The position numbers and the translations under genes were made by a program. The notes under the pieces were generated by a model, which ran no database searches, had not been told where the DNA came from, and was given only the letters and a program-made list of their open reading frames with translations. A stretch of DNA of 64,000 nucleotides from assembly GCA_036873135.1 (NCBI GenBank), contig JAPTYO010000009.1:37836756-37900755 (forward strand), read 5' to 3'. Shown here in pieces: positions 35,731 to 47,574 of this stretch (position 1 is its first letter; every line of letters begins with the position of its first letter). The DNA is from Clarkia xantiana subsp. parviflora (lineage: Eukaryota; Streptophyta; Magnoliopsida; Myrtales; Onagraceae).

Positions 35731-36853
35731 TGAGTGGCTTGTATCTGTGATAACATTTTGATTATTGAAAGTTATATTTTAATTAAAGAATTGAAAATTT
35801 GAGTACATGATCTATCCACATGCAGATTAATAACATCGGATTTTACGGTCTATAAACTAAGTCGTAGGAGGATGTAAAAGTTCTCTGTCCAAAATTATGT
35901 TGAATGTGGGCCTTGCCTCGTCACACAGGCACGCTCGTCTTGTAGGTGAGGGGGACATCAACCATAAAAAGATTGGCTGAGAACCAGGGGGATAAACCTG
36001 GTTATACGAAACGATCACCTAGTCTCGGTAAAACGCGACTTGACCTTCGTTTTGTAAATCGCCGTGATGGACCTTGTCCATCAAATTACCACATTCGGGG
36101 CTAGATGAAGTATTCTGCGATAGGATTATTGACATATGCCAATCCTGGCTAGTTCAGGTATGCTATCGACGCGTGCTTCATACTGCGTGAACCACGTTCG
36201 ACCACGGGGTCATGCTTGGTTGTGCTAGCTAGGATCCTTGAGATACCTATGGGCGCATACTTTTTCACCTCAAGCGTGTGATTGATCCCGGGTACCTTAT
36301 GAAGAGGCGCCCAAAGTATCCTCATGGACTTGGAACTCATACCTAAGGTCAGGCTCAATGTTCGCTTCCCGGCGTACGAGCGTAGTGCTGAAGAAAAAGG
36401 CCAAGTGACCACGTCTTTGGAAACTGATTGAGTTTGACTAAGGGTATGAGCGATGTTGATGATCAAGTTCACCTGTAATTCACCGACTCTTGTATTCACT
36501 AGGTGGCCACCAACCGGATATTAGTTGAAGCTTGTGAATACTTGTACAGATGCCCTGGAGAAGTATCCTATGTGGAAAACTAGGCAATTGGAGAATTACC
36601 GTTGACCAAGGATACAACGAGATGCGATTTATATTATTATAAACATGTTGATTGACGACAGGGAATCAACGTTCCGCGGGCTCTACAACACTCCTAACAG
36701 ATGAGTAGCACGATGCTCGTCGTATCCACCGGTTTCACGAAAAACCTCGTATGAACTGTTCGGAAGCAGGGACCAGATTAGAAGACAGAAATGTTAATGC
36801 GATTCGGACAACGATACATTAACAGGCACCCTCCCATTCCGGCGAGTGGGAGC
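35731..36853 (+). other. Copia-A 3' UTR
   Basis: This 1.1 kb segment between RNase H and the 3' LTR is alignable to the 3' UTR of copia-G (62636-63693, reversed) and in part to copia-B and copia-D. It ends in CTCCCATTCCGGCGAGTGGGAG, an inverted repeat containing the polypurine tract. An open antisense frame (36499 to 36149) without ATG is discussed in the findings. Confidence 0.75.
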
Positions 36854-37466
36854 TGTTAGCATAAGGTGTACGGGAGCCGTAAATGGTAGCCCGTTAATAT
36901 GTGTATACATTAGCTAAGTCAATTGGATAAATGTCACATTAGGGTAATTGGGCCAGACCCAAAACCCTAATGACATGAGAGGCCCAAAATTAGGCCTCCC
37001 TTATACACTATAGGTGGCCGGCCGAAACAAGGAATACCACATGGAATGGAGTGGACTGTGTCCACTCCATTCCTTCTATATATAGTGGTGTCTTGGGATT
37101 TTCCTAAGCAATTCTCACAACTCTTCTCAAGAGTAAATTGGAGTGAATTCCTTCACTCCATTAGTTAAAGTTTTGGCCGAACCACTTCTTCACCAAGTGT
37201 GTGCCAAATTGCTTTCGAGCAATCTATCCGAGGATTTGTTCCCGCCGAAGAGCTGATCAGAGGATTTGCTGTGGAGCTATACTTCGTGGGACTTTCTTCT
37301 AGGAACTTGCACGAGGTCCCGATCGGTGGATTGTGAACTCCCTCCACAACATCTTGGGCAACGGATTCATCATTGAGGTATGTGCGAATTCTTCCGCTGC
37401 GTAATTTAGATTACTAGCACATACACATTTTAGTGTTTCCTAGTATTACGTCCCCGTAATCCAACA
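36854..37466 (+). repeat. Copia-A 3' LTR
   Basis: It is an uninterrupted 613-bp copy starting TGTTAGCATAAGG and ending AATCCAACA, followed by ACCAC. It shows the undisturbed GGTGGCCGGCCGAAAC site that LARD-1 split in the 5' LTR. Confidence 0.95.
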
Positions 37467-38298
37467 ACCACGTGTGCCAACATTCGACCTGGTGTCAAAT
37501 GCTCAGTTGTGTCTTGCAGATTCATATAATCTGTAGAAAGACATTATTTACTCTACATAGCATGCGTAATTGATCCTGGTAGTAAATTGCAATTGAGTAC
37601 CAAAGTATCGTTAGCACTTGATTCCTCATTATGCGATTTAGTTCCACTCAATTACATTGGTTTAGGAGCGCTAGGACAATGATAATTCTGGGTAACTGGC
37701 TTGAACTGAGTCAAAGGGATAAGATGAGAAGAATGGGTCAGTAATCAATGTGTGTTTCTTATTCCAATGTTCACTAGGTGGCCACCAAAAAGATACAAGT
37801 ATTAGGTCGTGAAACATTTTTCCGGAAGGTCCTAGAGTTTAAAATCCTATGAGATTGGATCTAACAACATACACGACTGATCAAGGGTACAAGGCAAAGT
37901 TTTGTTTTTAACAGGTACCATGCGCAGACCTGCAATACTCCCAACAGATGAGTAAATGAGATATGTGAACCACAATGAGAGCATGGGGAGGTTCCAAGAG
38001 GAATATGTCCTTAAAGGTTGATATGTTGTGAAACAGATCATCGCCTAGTGCTCATCGGTCGCACTGACTAACCTCGTATGAAAGGATGAATGGAAATAGA
38101 CGACATACATTACATGTATAATAGGCGCCCTCCCATTCGGGCTAGTGGGAGCTGTTGGAAATTATAGAAATTGGACCCCCCCCCCTTTTTGGGAACCCAT
38201 TAACCATGCATAATTGAGTGTGAGTTAATTATAAGCAACTAACCCATTAATTAGGTCTATGTGTCGAATTAATTATGGGTTAGGGCCGTGTCAGAGCT
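37467..38298 (+). mobile_element. Copia-B 3' UTR and start of its 3' LTR (truncated)
   Basis: The segment resembles the end of a copia 3' UTR (CACTAGGTGGCCACCAA, CCTCGTATGAA, GCCCTCCCATTCGGGCTAG) and then the LTR start TGTTGGAAATTATAG at 38153. The LTR is cut at 38298 by a LARD LTR fragment. Copia-A is inserted in this UTR. Confidence 0.7.
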
Positions 38299-38640
38299 AA
38301 ATCTAACCTAAAGCGATTACGTTTTAGAACGCGGATTTTGAAAAAGAGTCGCCACTAGTTAATTATTAGGCTAACTAGAATCCTAAATTTCCTAAGCGAA
38401 TAACAGATTAAACACCTAGGTCTAAAATCGGTCCAAGAAAAAAAATTCAGATTCAGGGGTTCTATTACAAATTAAAACGAATTGAATTATTTACGCCCTT
38501 TCGGTACTCAATTTACCTAATTTTCCACGTTTATAATATTTTATTAATATCAAACTCTATATTATCAACCAATTGATGAGAAACATCAAAACATAAAAAT
38601 ATTTAAACATAGAAATATAAATGGAAGCCATTAGGCTGAA
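38299..38640 (-). mobile_element. LARD-family LTR fragment
   Basis: Read on the minus strand this is the LTR end, with GAGTACCGAAAGGGCG, AATAGAACCCC, ACTAGTGGCGACTC and the terminal AGCTCTGACA. Only the last 340 bp or so are recognisable, the left end being very diverged. Confidence 0.72.
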
Positions 38641-40075
38641 GCGACTCTTTGTAACATCGTTAAAACCTGGGAAAGTGGCTAGGCCAATTCTAGTGCATAG
38701 CATTTATCACTAAGCGTTGTGGGATTCTAGGGGATAAACAATACATATCATAACCAGAGGTACATGTTAGGTAAACTATTTATACATCGGAAGAGTGCAC
38801 ATACCTATTTTGTGATTATGCAATCAGTAGCCCAAAACGTGGTCACTTGGAAATTTTGTTCGGGCGCTGCGCTCGTATCCCAGGGAACATTGAACCCAAC
38901 GTCGGATATGAGTTCCGAGTGGTAAGGTTACTTCCGGTGCTACTTCATTAAGCACCCGGGATCAGTTACAAGCTCAAGTTGAAGAAGTTTGTGTCCTTCA
39001 GAATCTTGAAAGATTCTGTCTAACACAACTGAAAAATTCAGGTTTTTCTATTGACGCGCACTTCATACTGCACTTCATCTTGAAAGAATCTTGAAAGTAT
39101 GAAGTTTGTATGAAGTGCGCGTCAATAGAAAAACCTGAATTTATTTTGTATCAGGAATGGAAATGTCATACACTACCGTAGATTCTCATCTAGCTCATAA
39201 TGTGGTGGTAAACGAATGGAGTTCATCACGACGATCTGCAAAACTATGATCATATCGTGTACCCCGAAACCAAATGATCGTTTTGCATAACCAGGTTTCT
39301 CTTTCGAAATACCATGGCTCTTAGCCGGTCTTGATATGGCAGATGTTTCACTTCCATCAAGACGACCGTGTCCGTGTGACGAGGCAGGGTCCACATTCGA
39401 CATATTTTATTATAAGGTTTTACGCTCCAACGACTAGTTTATAGACTGTCCATCCGATATAACATTGTCATTATGACGTCGTAAAGATCATAAACTCAAA
39501 TAGCAACTATTTTATTCAAAACATACTTCAAATCAAAAATTGTTAGTGTCACACATTACAAGCCTTTTACATCTTACGCAGGCCAATCAGTTTTAAGTGC
39601 TTTTAGAAAATATCCTTGCTTAAGGGTTTGGTCAATGGATATGCAACCATATTTTCCAAAGGCATGAATTCAAATGTGATCAGCTTATCTTTTACCGCAC
39701 TCTTTGTATAATTGTATTTAATATCAATGTGTTTTTTCCTACTATAGTACTTCAGATTCTTGACTGCCCCTATCGCTACTTGATTGTAAGAGTAAGTGCC
39801 AAAATCTTACTCCCGTCCTCGACGCCAAGCATGGCGGTCAAGAGTCTCTTCAGCCAAACAACTTCCCGTGCATTCTTTGAGAGAGCTACGAATTCGGATT
39901 CCATAGCAGACAACGTGACACATGATTGCTTCTTGCTCATCCAAGAGATTGCAGGATTAGCAAGGAGAAACACTCATCCTAACGTGGACTTAGGATCATC
40001 TAGATCACCACCATGGCCGGCGTCACTATATTCTATCAATTCTAGCTTACTTCCCTCATAGCACAATCCACATTC
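38641..40075 (-). mobile_element. Copia-D, 3' part (RNase H and 3' UTR), minus strand
   Basis: The RNase H remnant lies at 40075 to about 39558: YSDAGHGGDLDDPKSTLG, then a stop, then CVTLSAMESEFVALSKNA and LTKPL-like sequence. The 3' UTR (39540 down to about 38660) is alignable in parts to those of copia-A and copia-G. It contains a long perfect hairpin at 39035-39141. The LTR is not clearly seen. Confidence 0.75.
39035..39141. repeat. 34-bp perfect inverted repeat in copia-D 3' UTR
   Basis: Arms at 39035-39068 and 39108-39141 are perfect reverse complements (AATTCAGGTTTTTC... and ...GAAAAACCTGAATT), with a 39-bp loop that holds a further ACTTCAT/ATGAAGT stem. One arm resembles the UTR of related copies, so the other arose by local inverted duplication. 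Confidence 0.93.
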
Positions 40076-40203
40076 TACCGTACTCTTAGTGAGCCTATAT
40101 TGAGGTTTGGCCGGATTGATTATTATTAGGGGGTTAAGTTTTCTTAATCACCTTAATTAATGGGGAGTAGATAAATTTATTAAGTAAAATATAGTTTTGG
40201 TAG

Positions 40204-40237
<34 letters not shown>

Positions 40238-40728
40238 TATAAATATATATTGGATTCTATTTTAGGTAATGGATATACACATTATCATTAGAATATTGGT
40301 ACCTATATTGATATAATTAAATATATATTCTTGCCAATCTTTGCCTATCCATAACTAAGAAACAAATCACATCCTCCCCCTATATAATGAGCAATTCGGC
40401 CAGCCTCTAGGAGTCATCATTAGAGTGATTCTGCAATTTATCTTTCACACCACCAATAGAAAATTTAGAGATGAAACTGTATTATCTAGACCCCTAGTCT
40501 ACTTCCCCATACCGTGAGGTTTAATTCTTGGAGAATAGAGCCTTCCTTTGCCCAAAGTGCGAGATTGAAGGACCTCTATTGATGAGTTGCACACTAATTT
40601 GTTGAAGAGACTTAGGAGCATAAGAACTTGAAGATCAAGAAAATGGCCAGTTCTTCAAAACGGGACCTGTGGGATAATCTCACCAAGAACAGTTAGTTTT
40701 ATTTGTGATTATCAATTATTTCCAACGC

Positions 40729-40740
40729 TGGTATCAGAGC
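40729..40740 (+). other. Copia-E primer-binding site
   Basis: TGGTATCAGAGC, the initiator tRNA-Met type primer site, in a context (AACGCTGGTATCAGAGCTAG) typical of copia elements. Confidence 0.9.
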
Positions 40741-42133
40741 TAGTATATGTTGTGTTACAGTTTGAGATTGGTATTTGAATATGGAATTGGGGTTCATGAA
40801 AGCACTAGTTTTAATTTGGGAAAAACAAGATTTCATAGTTGGTAAGAAAACTGTAACAAAATCCGAAATTTTTGGACTAGGATCGAGGAAGTCGAACCCG
40901 GAAATCCACGTCGTGGTTTGTATCCTCGGCGCCGTTTTCGGCTAAGAACTGTGATTTTCAGCAGTGGCAGGTGGCCTCTGTGTCGCCGCTGCTGCTCCGT
41001 GTCCCACCGCCGCCGTGCCGCGACTCCGATGTGGGTGGTTTACCTAGTCTCACCCCACACCAAATACCTAATTACTAGTGAACGCTAATTTGAAGAATTG
41101 TAATAATAAACTAGGGTTAGGGTTTATGGGTAGATCTTATCAAGATTTTAATTATCAGATTCTTCGTATAAAATTGAATAATGATTTAGTCGAAGATTGA
41201 ATCTTGATTCAAATTAAACTTTAAAGATCGGATATTGATTGAATAAGTATGATAAATAATGAATATTTACCTTGGTAGCTTTTTATTTGGGATGGAAGTA
41301 ATCTAGGGTTCTTGGATTAATTGGAAAACAAATTTTGGGGCTTAAAGTCGAAATTTTTTGGGTTTAATAAAATGGGGTAGAATTTAATTAATGTTGATTT
41401 CTACATATTTATGATTTTATTAGAATTCATGATGCTTAGAGATTATGATTTTGTGTCGATAGATTTCAATTAATTGTTTGCACACTAGAATTGAACATGT
41501 TAAGACTATATGGATGTTTTTGAATGATAGAAAAGTTTAGGTTAATTGAAATGTTCAAATTTTTTAATTAGGTCCCTAACTTTGATTTATTTTCAAGTTA
41601 GCCCCTCGAGAATTTAGGAATAGAAATCTAAATTTTTATAAAATGCAATTGGGACTCCAAAGTTGGAAAAAGTTTCAAACTAGCCCCTAAAGTTTAAAAC
41701 TTGAATGAATAGACACTAGGAGTGCCGAATTGAATTTTAAATAATAATTTCATGTATATTGGACTTGATTGCTAGCATACGATAATTTAAGATAGGAGAA
41801 TTAGGAATGCTCGTTTGGTTGTTGATAACATGTAAATCCTAGAAAGATACGACTTTGGTTAGGTCGGAGAATTAGTTAACTTTCATTCCGGTTCACTTAG
41901 ATTGAATTGTTTAAGAAATATCGATCTAGGTGGGGATTACGAAAAATTTAGGGAGTTTACTGTTATTTATTTGATTTCATTCGGCACACTGGATACTTGA
42001 GTAAAGAGCACTAAACGAACTTTAGTGATCGTAATCAATCACATAGATATCCAATGCATGTAGTTATTTATTCTAATATTTGAACTTGCAAACTTGAATG
42101 TCATTCATAATTGTTTCTCTGTATTTAGAATTA

Positions 42134-42990
42134 ATGGCTATCGAGACTAATATGCTTCAAGAAGACAACTATGAGTTGTGGTGTGTGCATATGGTCAGGA
42201 TTTTGCAAGACAAAGAATTGTCAAATCATATCCACATGAGTAAGAAATTTCCCGAGGTCAGTGACTAAGGAACATGAATTTAAACACTTTCAGTGGGAAC
42301 ATGATGATAAGAAGGTCATAAATTTATTGCTTGAGTCTTTAGAAAAAGAACTTGAATATAAGTATATTGTTATGACTACGACCAAGACAATATGGGATGC
42401 GTTGTATGTAAAGTTCAGTAAGAAACGAACCTTGGCTGAAAGGATTTGAATGTACTAGAAAAGGTTGAAAACCTAATATACACATCTTAAACCCTTGAGG
42501 AAGAGGGCCATCTTTCAGAATGAGACAAAGTTCTAGCATTGATTAGTATACTCCCGGACTCCTGGAAATCGGCCAAGTTATGGCTAATGATGAATATCTC
42601 CCTACTTGATGTGTTGTCTTTGTTGAAATTTATTGAGATAGAACAAGAAAGGCAGTTGGCGAAGAGCCATGCAAATCCTAGAACCATCACAGATCAAGGA
42701 TCAAATGAGATCGCGCGGAAAGCCACCAAATGTAATCAAAAGGATACAATCGAGCATCTTGGAACAACTCTTTAAAGGCATGCCTCGCTGGTTATGGTAA
42801 TGAAGTATTATTATCATCAAGTGTCATGTTGTATGAATTGATACCATCGTGGATTCTTGACTTAGGTGTAATAGTCCACATAGCCCAAGAAAGAAGAGAG
42901 TTCACAATCGTTGGGTTACGATTATAGAAAAGGTGAAGACATCTGATTGATAGTCAAGTCATGAGCATCTAAGTCGAGACTCCAAAATAT
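42134..42990 (+). pseudogene. Copia-E gag with protease start
   Basis: Pieces in several frames fit a copia gag of the UBN2 type: MAIETNMLQEDNYELWCVHM at 42134, KVINLLLESLEKELEYKYIV at 42315, and IEIEQERQLAKSHANP at 42633. About 42850-42910 reads SWILDLGVIVHIAQERREFT, matching the copia protease active-site region with the expected DSGA worn down. Early stops (after SKKFPEVSD) and frameshifts show it is dead. Confidence 0.78.
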
Positions 42991-43029
42991 GAGTCGAAGA
43001 CCATTCATGTTCAAAATTAAGAGACAGAG

Positions 43030-43693
43030 ATAAATAGTAGACACCTATATTTAGAGATGTCGACGATCAAGAAAAATTTTACGAATGACGACAAGCCCTC
43101 TCAAAGACTCCCCCTCTTAAGGCATGAGTTGAGTCGGCATCCAAGTGCTATTAAGAAAACCCTTCATATTAAGGAATGGTGAGGTGGCGACCTGCTTTCA
43201 CCGTCTCTGTGAAGAAACCTTTCTCCTAATGAATGGTGAGGCGGCGACCTGTTTCCACCGCCTCAATGAAGAAAACTTCCTCTTAAGGAGCAACCTTCTT
43301 TTACCGCCATGGAGCAACCTTCCTCATTAAGGAATGGTGAGGTGGTAACCTACTTGTCACCTGCTTGTGCCGACCTTGGACAGAAATCCTCTCTAGAGGG
43401 TAACCACCATTTAAAATCGGTAAATCTTCCCTATAAATATCCTTAAGTACTCTCATTATGTACACACTTAATATAATTTACAAAGTATTATTCTCTCATA
43501 TTCCATTACTGACTTAAGCTTCAGAGTGGAATCAAGGGTAAATCCCCAACCCCTTTATGGGATAAACGCCTCCTAGACTCCACAAAAGGAAACTAAGTAC
43601 CCTGTGAGGTCGAGATAGAAACCTAAGAGAGCGAAAAGACTTACCATCTTGAAGTCCATTCCCGATGTCTAGGGTCATGTCAACTTGATCCCA
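43030..43693 (+). repeat. Tat-2 5' LTR (left edge uncertain)
   Basis: The right edge is set by the primer site that follows. The segment holds three to four copies of an approximately 60-bp repeat with AAGGAATGGTGAGGTGGCGACCT (43140-43360) and a TATAAATA box at about 43432. No second LTR is available to fix the left edge. Confidence 0.6.
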
Positions 43694-43696
43694 ATA

Positions 43697-43714
43697 TGGC
43701 GCCGTCTGTGGGAA
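43697..43714 (+). other. Tat-2 primer-binding site
   Basis: TGGCGCCGTCTGTGGGAA, identical to the Tat-1 site, three bases after the LTR end CCCA. Confidence 0.85.
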
Positions 43715-43729
43715 GACGATCAAAAAGTC

Positions 43730-45849
43730 ATGGTCCCAGTAAAGAATATCTCAAAGAAAGTATCGGCTATTGTAGAAGAGATCACAAAATCTTAAACAAG
43801 CCTACTAACCTTGAGCAAGATAATGAGGAAGAAAATAGGGATCCCCCTCCACAAGATAATGGTGACACCGTTGAGGAACAACCTCTTCACCCTGAGCCAC
43901 CTATAAACCCGTTGGACCCAGGGGCGGAAACCAGGACATCTCCCGTCGCTGTCCCACAAGAAGTAATGGCGACATTCATAACATTCTGGAACCAAGCCCA
44001 GGCGGGAACTATCCCAAATGCTAAAGAACCAGTGTTTGAAGTTTTCCAAAAAAAAGATGTAGCTTCAAGTGGGACTTCTGAGACAAAACCCCTGGAGCAC
44101 AAAGAGGTACAGAAGACCACAATGGTCGATGCCCCTACAAAAGGACCCATGTTTCTTACACTGGGGCAAGTAGAAGAACTATTGGAAAAGAAGAGAAGAG
44201 GAATGAGCGGCATGTTAACTGTCATAGATCACACCTCTCATCCTTTTTCCAGAAGGCTCATCGACGACTACACTAGATAAGAAGATCTTGTCCGACATAT
44301 CAACGCCCACAATTCCTCCCTGTTAGGAAGAGGGGCGACACCAGATCATTACGTGGCGCTCTTCCCGACCACTCTTATAGAAGAAGCCTTTACATTGTTT
44401 TATGGCCTTCCCGACAACTCGATAGATTCGCGGGAAGAGCTAAATGCCAAGTTTATAAAGGGGCATATAGGCCAAAGGCAAAGCCTCATGAGTATGGACT
44501 TATTGGATAAAATTGAGCAAGGTCCCGACAAAATCTTGGCCAGTTATTATACGATACCATAAAATACTCCAACAGTTAAATGAGGACGCCACCGATGGCA
44601 AGCTCATCACGACCTTCTGGAGAGGACTAAGGTCGCTGAGCCAAGCTTTGAAAGAAAGCATACTGATGAAGCTTGTTAGAAAAATCGATGCTCTTGCCAC
44701 CAAAGTCAAGAAATATATTGATCTGGAAAGATCCCACGAAAAGTCACATATGGAATTGGGGAAGCACTCGACTCCAGTCAAAATGGAGAGCAATCTCCAT
44801 CTCGACCTCAAAAGAATGAAGATAAACGAGATGGAAGTTTCCAACAAGGGAATCACCAGGGTCAAAAGAAGGATGTCAATCCTTACTTGGCACGTTGTAC
44901 CCCTCTCACAGATAACATATCAGTGGTGCTCCAAGAAATGGAGAAGCTCAGATTGGATGACCCACCTCCAGTAAGGAAAAATCCAACGGGGCAATAAATA
45001 AACGACTATTGTCGCTACCACCGCGTCAAAGGTCACGTACAAACAATTGTGTCGTCCTGAAGCAAGATATCGAGGCTCTTATCCAAAAGGGCAATGATGA
45101 AATTTGTTGAAAAGCCTTACAATGCCCCAAGAAAACTAAGTCGAAGCCCACGAAGACAATATTGCTCTACCCTGCACAACAATCCTACCCCTGTTCAAAG
45201 AAGAACTGTCAATGTTATTGCAGTAGGATTTACATCAGGAGGAGAAACCAGCTCGACTCATCAAGTATATTCCACCAAAATCTTCACAACAACCATGAAG
45301 GAAAAGAGACCCCAAGATCTTGACCAAGGGATTATCAGTTTTACAACGGACGATCTCATGATGGTAACTCAGCCTCATGAAGACGCATTGGTAATCACCG
45401 CCATGATGGCTGAATATGAAGTGAAAAGAGTTCCCATCGATAATGGAAGCTCAACATATATTCTTTTCTATGAAGCCTTCATGAACTTAGGATTCACCAA
45501 GAAAGATTTGAAGAAAGTCGACTTCCCCCTAATAAGCTTTGCTGGAAAAACCACCTATCCTATGGGTGCCATTCAATTGCCAATAATTTTAGGAAAGGAA
45601 AAGAAGACTTTAAGGATCCACATAATCTTCGTAGTCGACGAAGCCGCTTCCGCTTACAACACTATCATTGGAAGGACTACCCTCAACCCCTAATAAAATA
45701 TCCCCTCTACGGCTCATCAAGTCATGAAGTTCTCAACTCCACATGAGATAGGGGAGGTTAGAGGAGATCACATTATGTCTCGACGCTGCTATGTTACCTC
45801 AATTCGACGCCGCAACCAGAGTGAAGTCATCGAGACAAAACCTAGTTAA
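43730..45849 (+). pseudogene. Tat-2 gag-protease
   Basis: From ATG 43730 the frame breaks early, then open stretches in shifting frames cover gag: HTSHPFSRRLIDDYTR near 44230, EEAFTLFYGLPDNSIDS at 44380 and LSQALKESILMKLVRK at 44640. The protease part (45094-45693) is open for 199 residues with VKRVPIDNGSSTYILF, in which the catalytic D of DGGSS is N (DNGSS). It ends IIGRTTLNP followed by two stops; weak similarity to the following linker continues to 45849. RT, RNase H and integrase are absent, so pol has been deleted or never present in this copy. Confidence 0.85.
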
Positions 45850-45987
45850 ATATTCTTATATTTCTTATTTTGCTAATGTCTTGAACTTTCTTTTGATGTA
45901 GAACTCAGGAATGTCGAATATATATAGCCCCTCGAGGTCTTTTTCATACATACATTCTAGTCTACTCTCATTTAAGGCACCGCCATG

Positions 45988-46690
45988 AAGTCCTTTACCA
46001 AATCGATTGTCAACAAAAAAAAATTCGATATCAGCCATATCACTCGGATTAGTCAGAAATTCAAAATAGGTTAGGCTTCGAAGATAAAGTCATTTACCAA
46101 ATCGATTGTCTAAAAATAAAAATCTGATATCATCCATATCACTTAGATTAGTCGGCAATTCGATAGAGGTTATGCGTCGAAGATAAAGTCCTTTACCAAA
46201 TCGATTGTCGACAATTAAAAATCTAATATCAGCCATATCACTCAGATTAGTCGGTAATTCGAAAGAGGTTAGGCGTCAAAGATAAAGTCCTTTACCAAAT
46301 CGATTGTCAACAAATAAAGATATTATATCAGCCATTTCACTCAGATTAGTCGGGAATTCAAAAAAGGATAGGCATCGAAGATAAAATCCTTTACCAAATC
46401 GATTGTCGAAAAATAAAAATATAATATCATCCATATCACTCAGATTAGTCGGCAATTCGAAAGAGGTTAGGCTTCGAAGATAAAGTCATATACCAAATCG
46501 ATTGTCGACAAATAAAAATCTGATATCAGCCATATCACTCAGATTAATCGGCAATTCGAAAGAAGTTGTGCATCGAAAATAATGTCCTTTACTGAATCGA
46601 TTGTCGGCAATTAAAAATCTAATATCATTCATATCACTTAGATTAGTCGGTAATTTGAAAGAAGTTAGGCATCAAGGTTAAACACTCCGC
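45988..46690 (+). repeat. Tat-2 array of about 98-bp tandem repeats
   Basis: Seven units start AAGTCCTTTACCAAATCGAT. Each contains a stem around ATATCAGCCATATCAC: ATCTGA/TCAGAT in some units and ATCTAA/TTAGAT in the last. It takes the place that the array after integrase has in Tat-1. LARD-2 inserts at 46704, close after the last unit. Confidence 0.88.
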
Positions 46691-46703
46691 TAAATCGATT
46701 ATC

Positions 46704-47574
46704 TGTCAGACCTAAAATCTGAACTAAGGCGAATAAATTTTTGAAAACGTGGATTTGAAAATAGTCGTCACTAGTTAATTAAGGCTACCTTGAATCCTAA
46801 ATTACATAGGGAATAATAAATTAAACACTATGTATATTAATCAGTCTACGATCAGAAGTTCGAATTCGGGGGTTCTATTACGAATTTAAGACACGTGAAA
46901 TTAATCTCGCCCTTTCGGTACTCTATTCACAAATTTGACACTTTCAATAGTTTAATCCAATTAACCTACCTATAATTAAAAATCTAAGTTAAATAATAAA
47001 CCAAAAATTAATATGTTAACTAGAACACAAAAAAGCAAATGTTGAAAAGATCTCGCATGGTGGACTATTTGACCAAAGAATTATTATTAAAATAGATTTA
47101 TATATAGTAATAATATAATAATAATAAAACGGAAATTTTTTTACTCTAGCAGGGGATCTGAGCTTTTGACACAGGAGGTGTCAATTACTATCGATGGAAA
47201 GAGGCAGTTGGACGTAGCAGAGAAGACCTTGGCAGCACCAACAGGCGACGGTAACTGCAGCAGCAACAACTGCGAGGTGGTCCGGCGAGTCAGGCGGAAC
47301 GGCATCGGCGAAGCTCCAACGAGGTTGGGCCTTTTGATTTTGACGGAAGGCCGAGCGGATCGAGGCCGAGGAAGGAGGTGGTGACTGGAACTGCAACGGG
47401 ACCTGAGTCGAGCCAAGGATGGGATGGCGGGTGGAACGACGGGCGGAGCTCTTGGTCGTCACGGCGGGCGGCGGACTGGCTCCTTGCGTCGGACGAAAAG
47501 GATCTGGGTGGGAGAATCACTGGTGCGGCCTGGAGCTCCTGTGGAGGTGCTGATGATATCGGAGATGAGGTCAC
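46704..47574 (-). repeat. LARD-2 3' LTR, distal part
   Basis: On the minus strand this is the LTR end, with GAGTACCGAAAGGGCG, AATAGAACCCCCGAATTCG and ACTAGTGACGAC. At 47150-47574 the LTR turns GC-rich, like the leader in LARD-1. It stops where copia-F begins. Confidence 0.82.

Larger units (their letters stand above)
9755..37466 (+). mobile_element. Copia-A, Ty1/copia LTR retrotransposon split by nested insertions
   Basis: The 5-bp duplication ACCAC flanks it (9750-9754 and 37467-37471). The 5' LTR is in two parts (9755-9923 and 29216-29665) because LARD-1 inserted in it. The 3' LTR (36854-37466, 613 bp) is whole; both begin TGTTAGCATAAGG and end CGTAATCCAACA. A primer site matching the initiator tRNA-Met end (TGGTATCAGAGC, 29667-29678) follows the 5' LTR, and a purine tract (GAGTGGGAG) precedes the 3' LTR. 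Coding sequence is badly decayed; RT and RNase H pieces remain at 33.8-35.7 kb. Without the nested insertion the element is about 8.4 kb. Confidence 0.92.
40100..42990 (+). mobile_element. Copia-E, 5' LTR, leader and decayed gag
   Basis: A probable 5' LTR (about 40100-40726; left edge uncertain) with a (TA)n tract at 40206-40238 ends before TGGTATCAGAGC at 40729-40740. A 1.4 kb leader follows, then gag from ATG 42134. The element is cut off near 43000, before integrase. No matching 3' LTR is visible. Confidence 0.75.
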
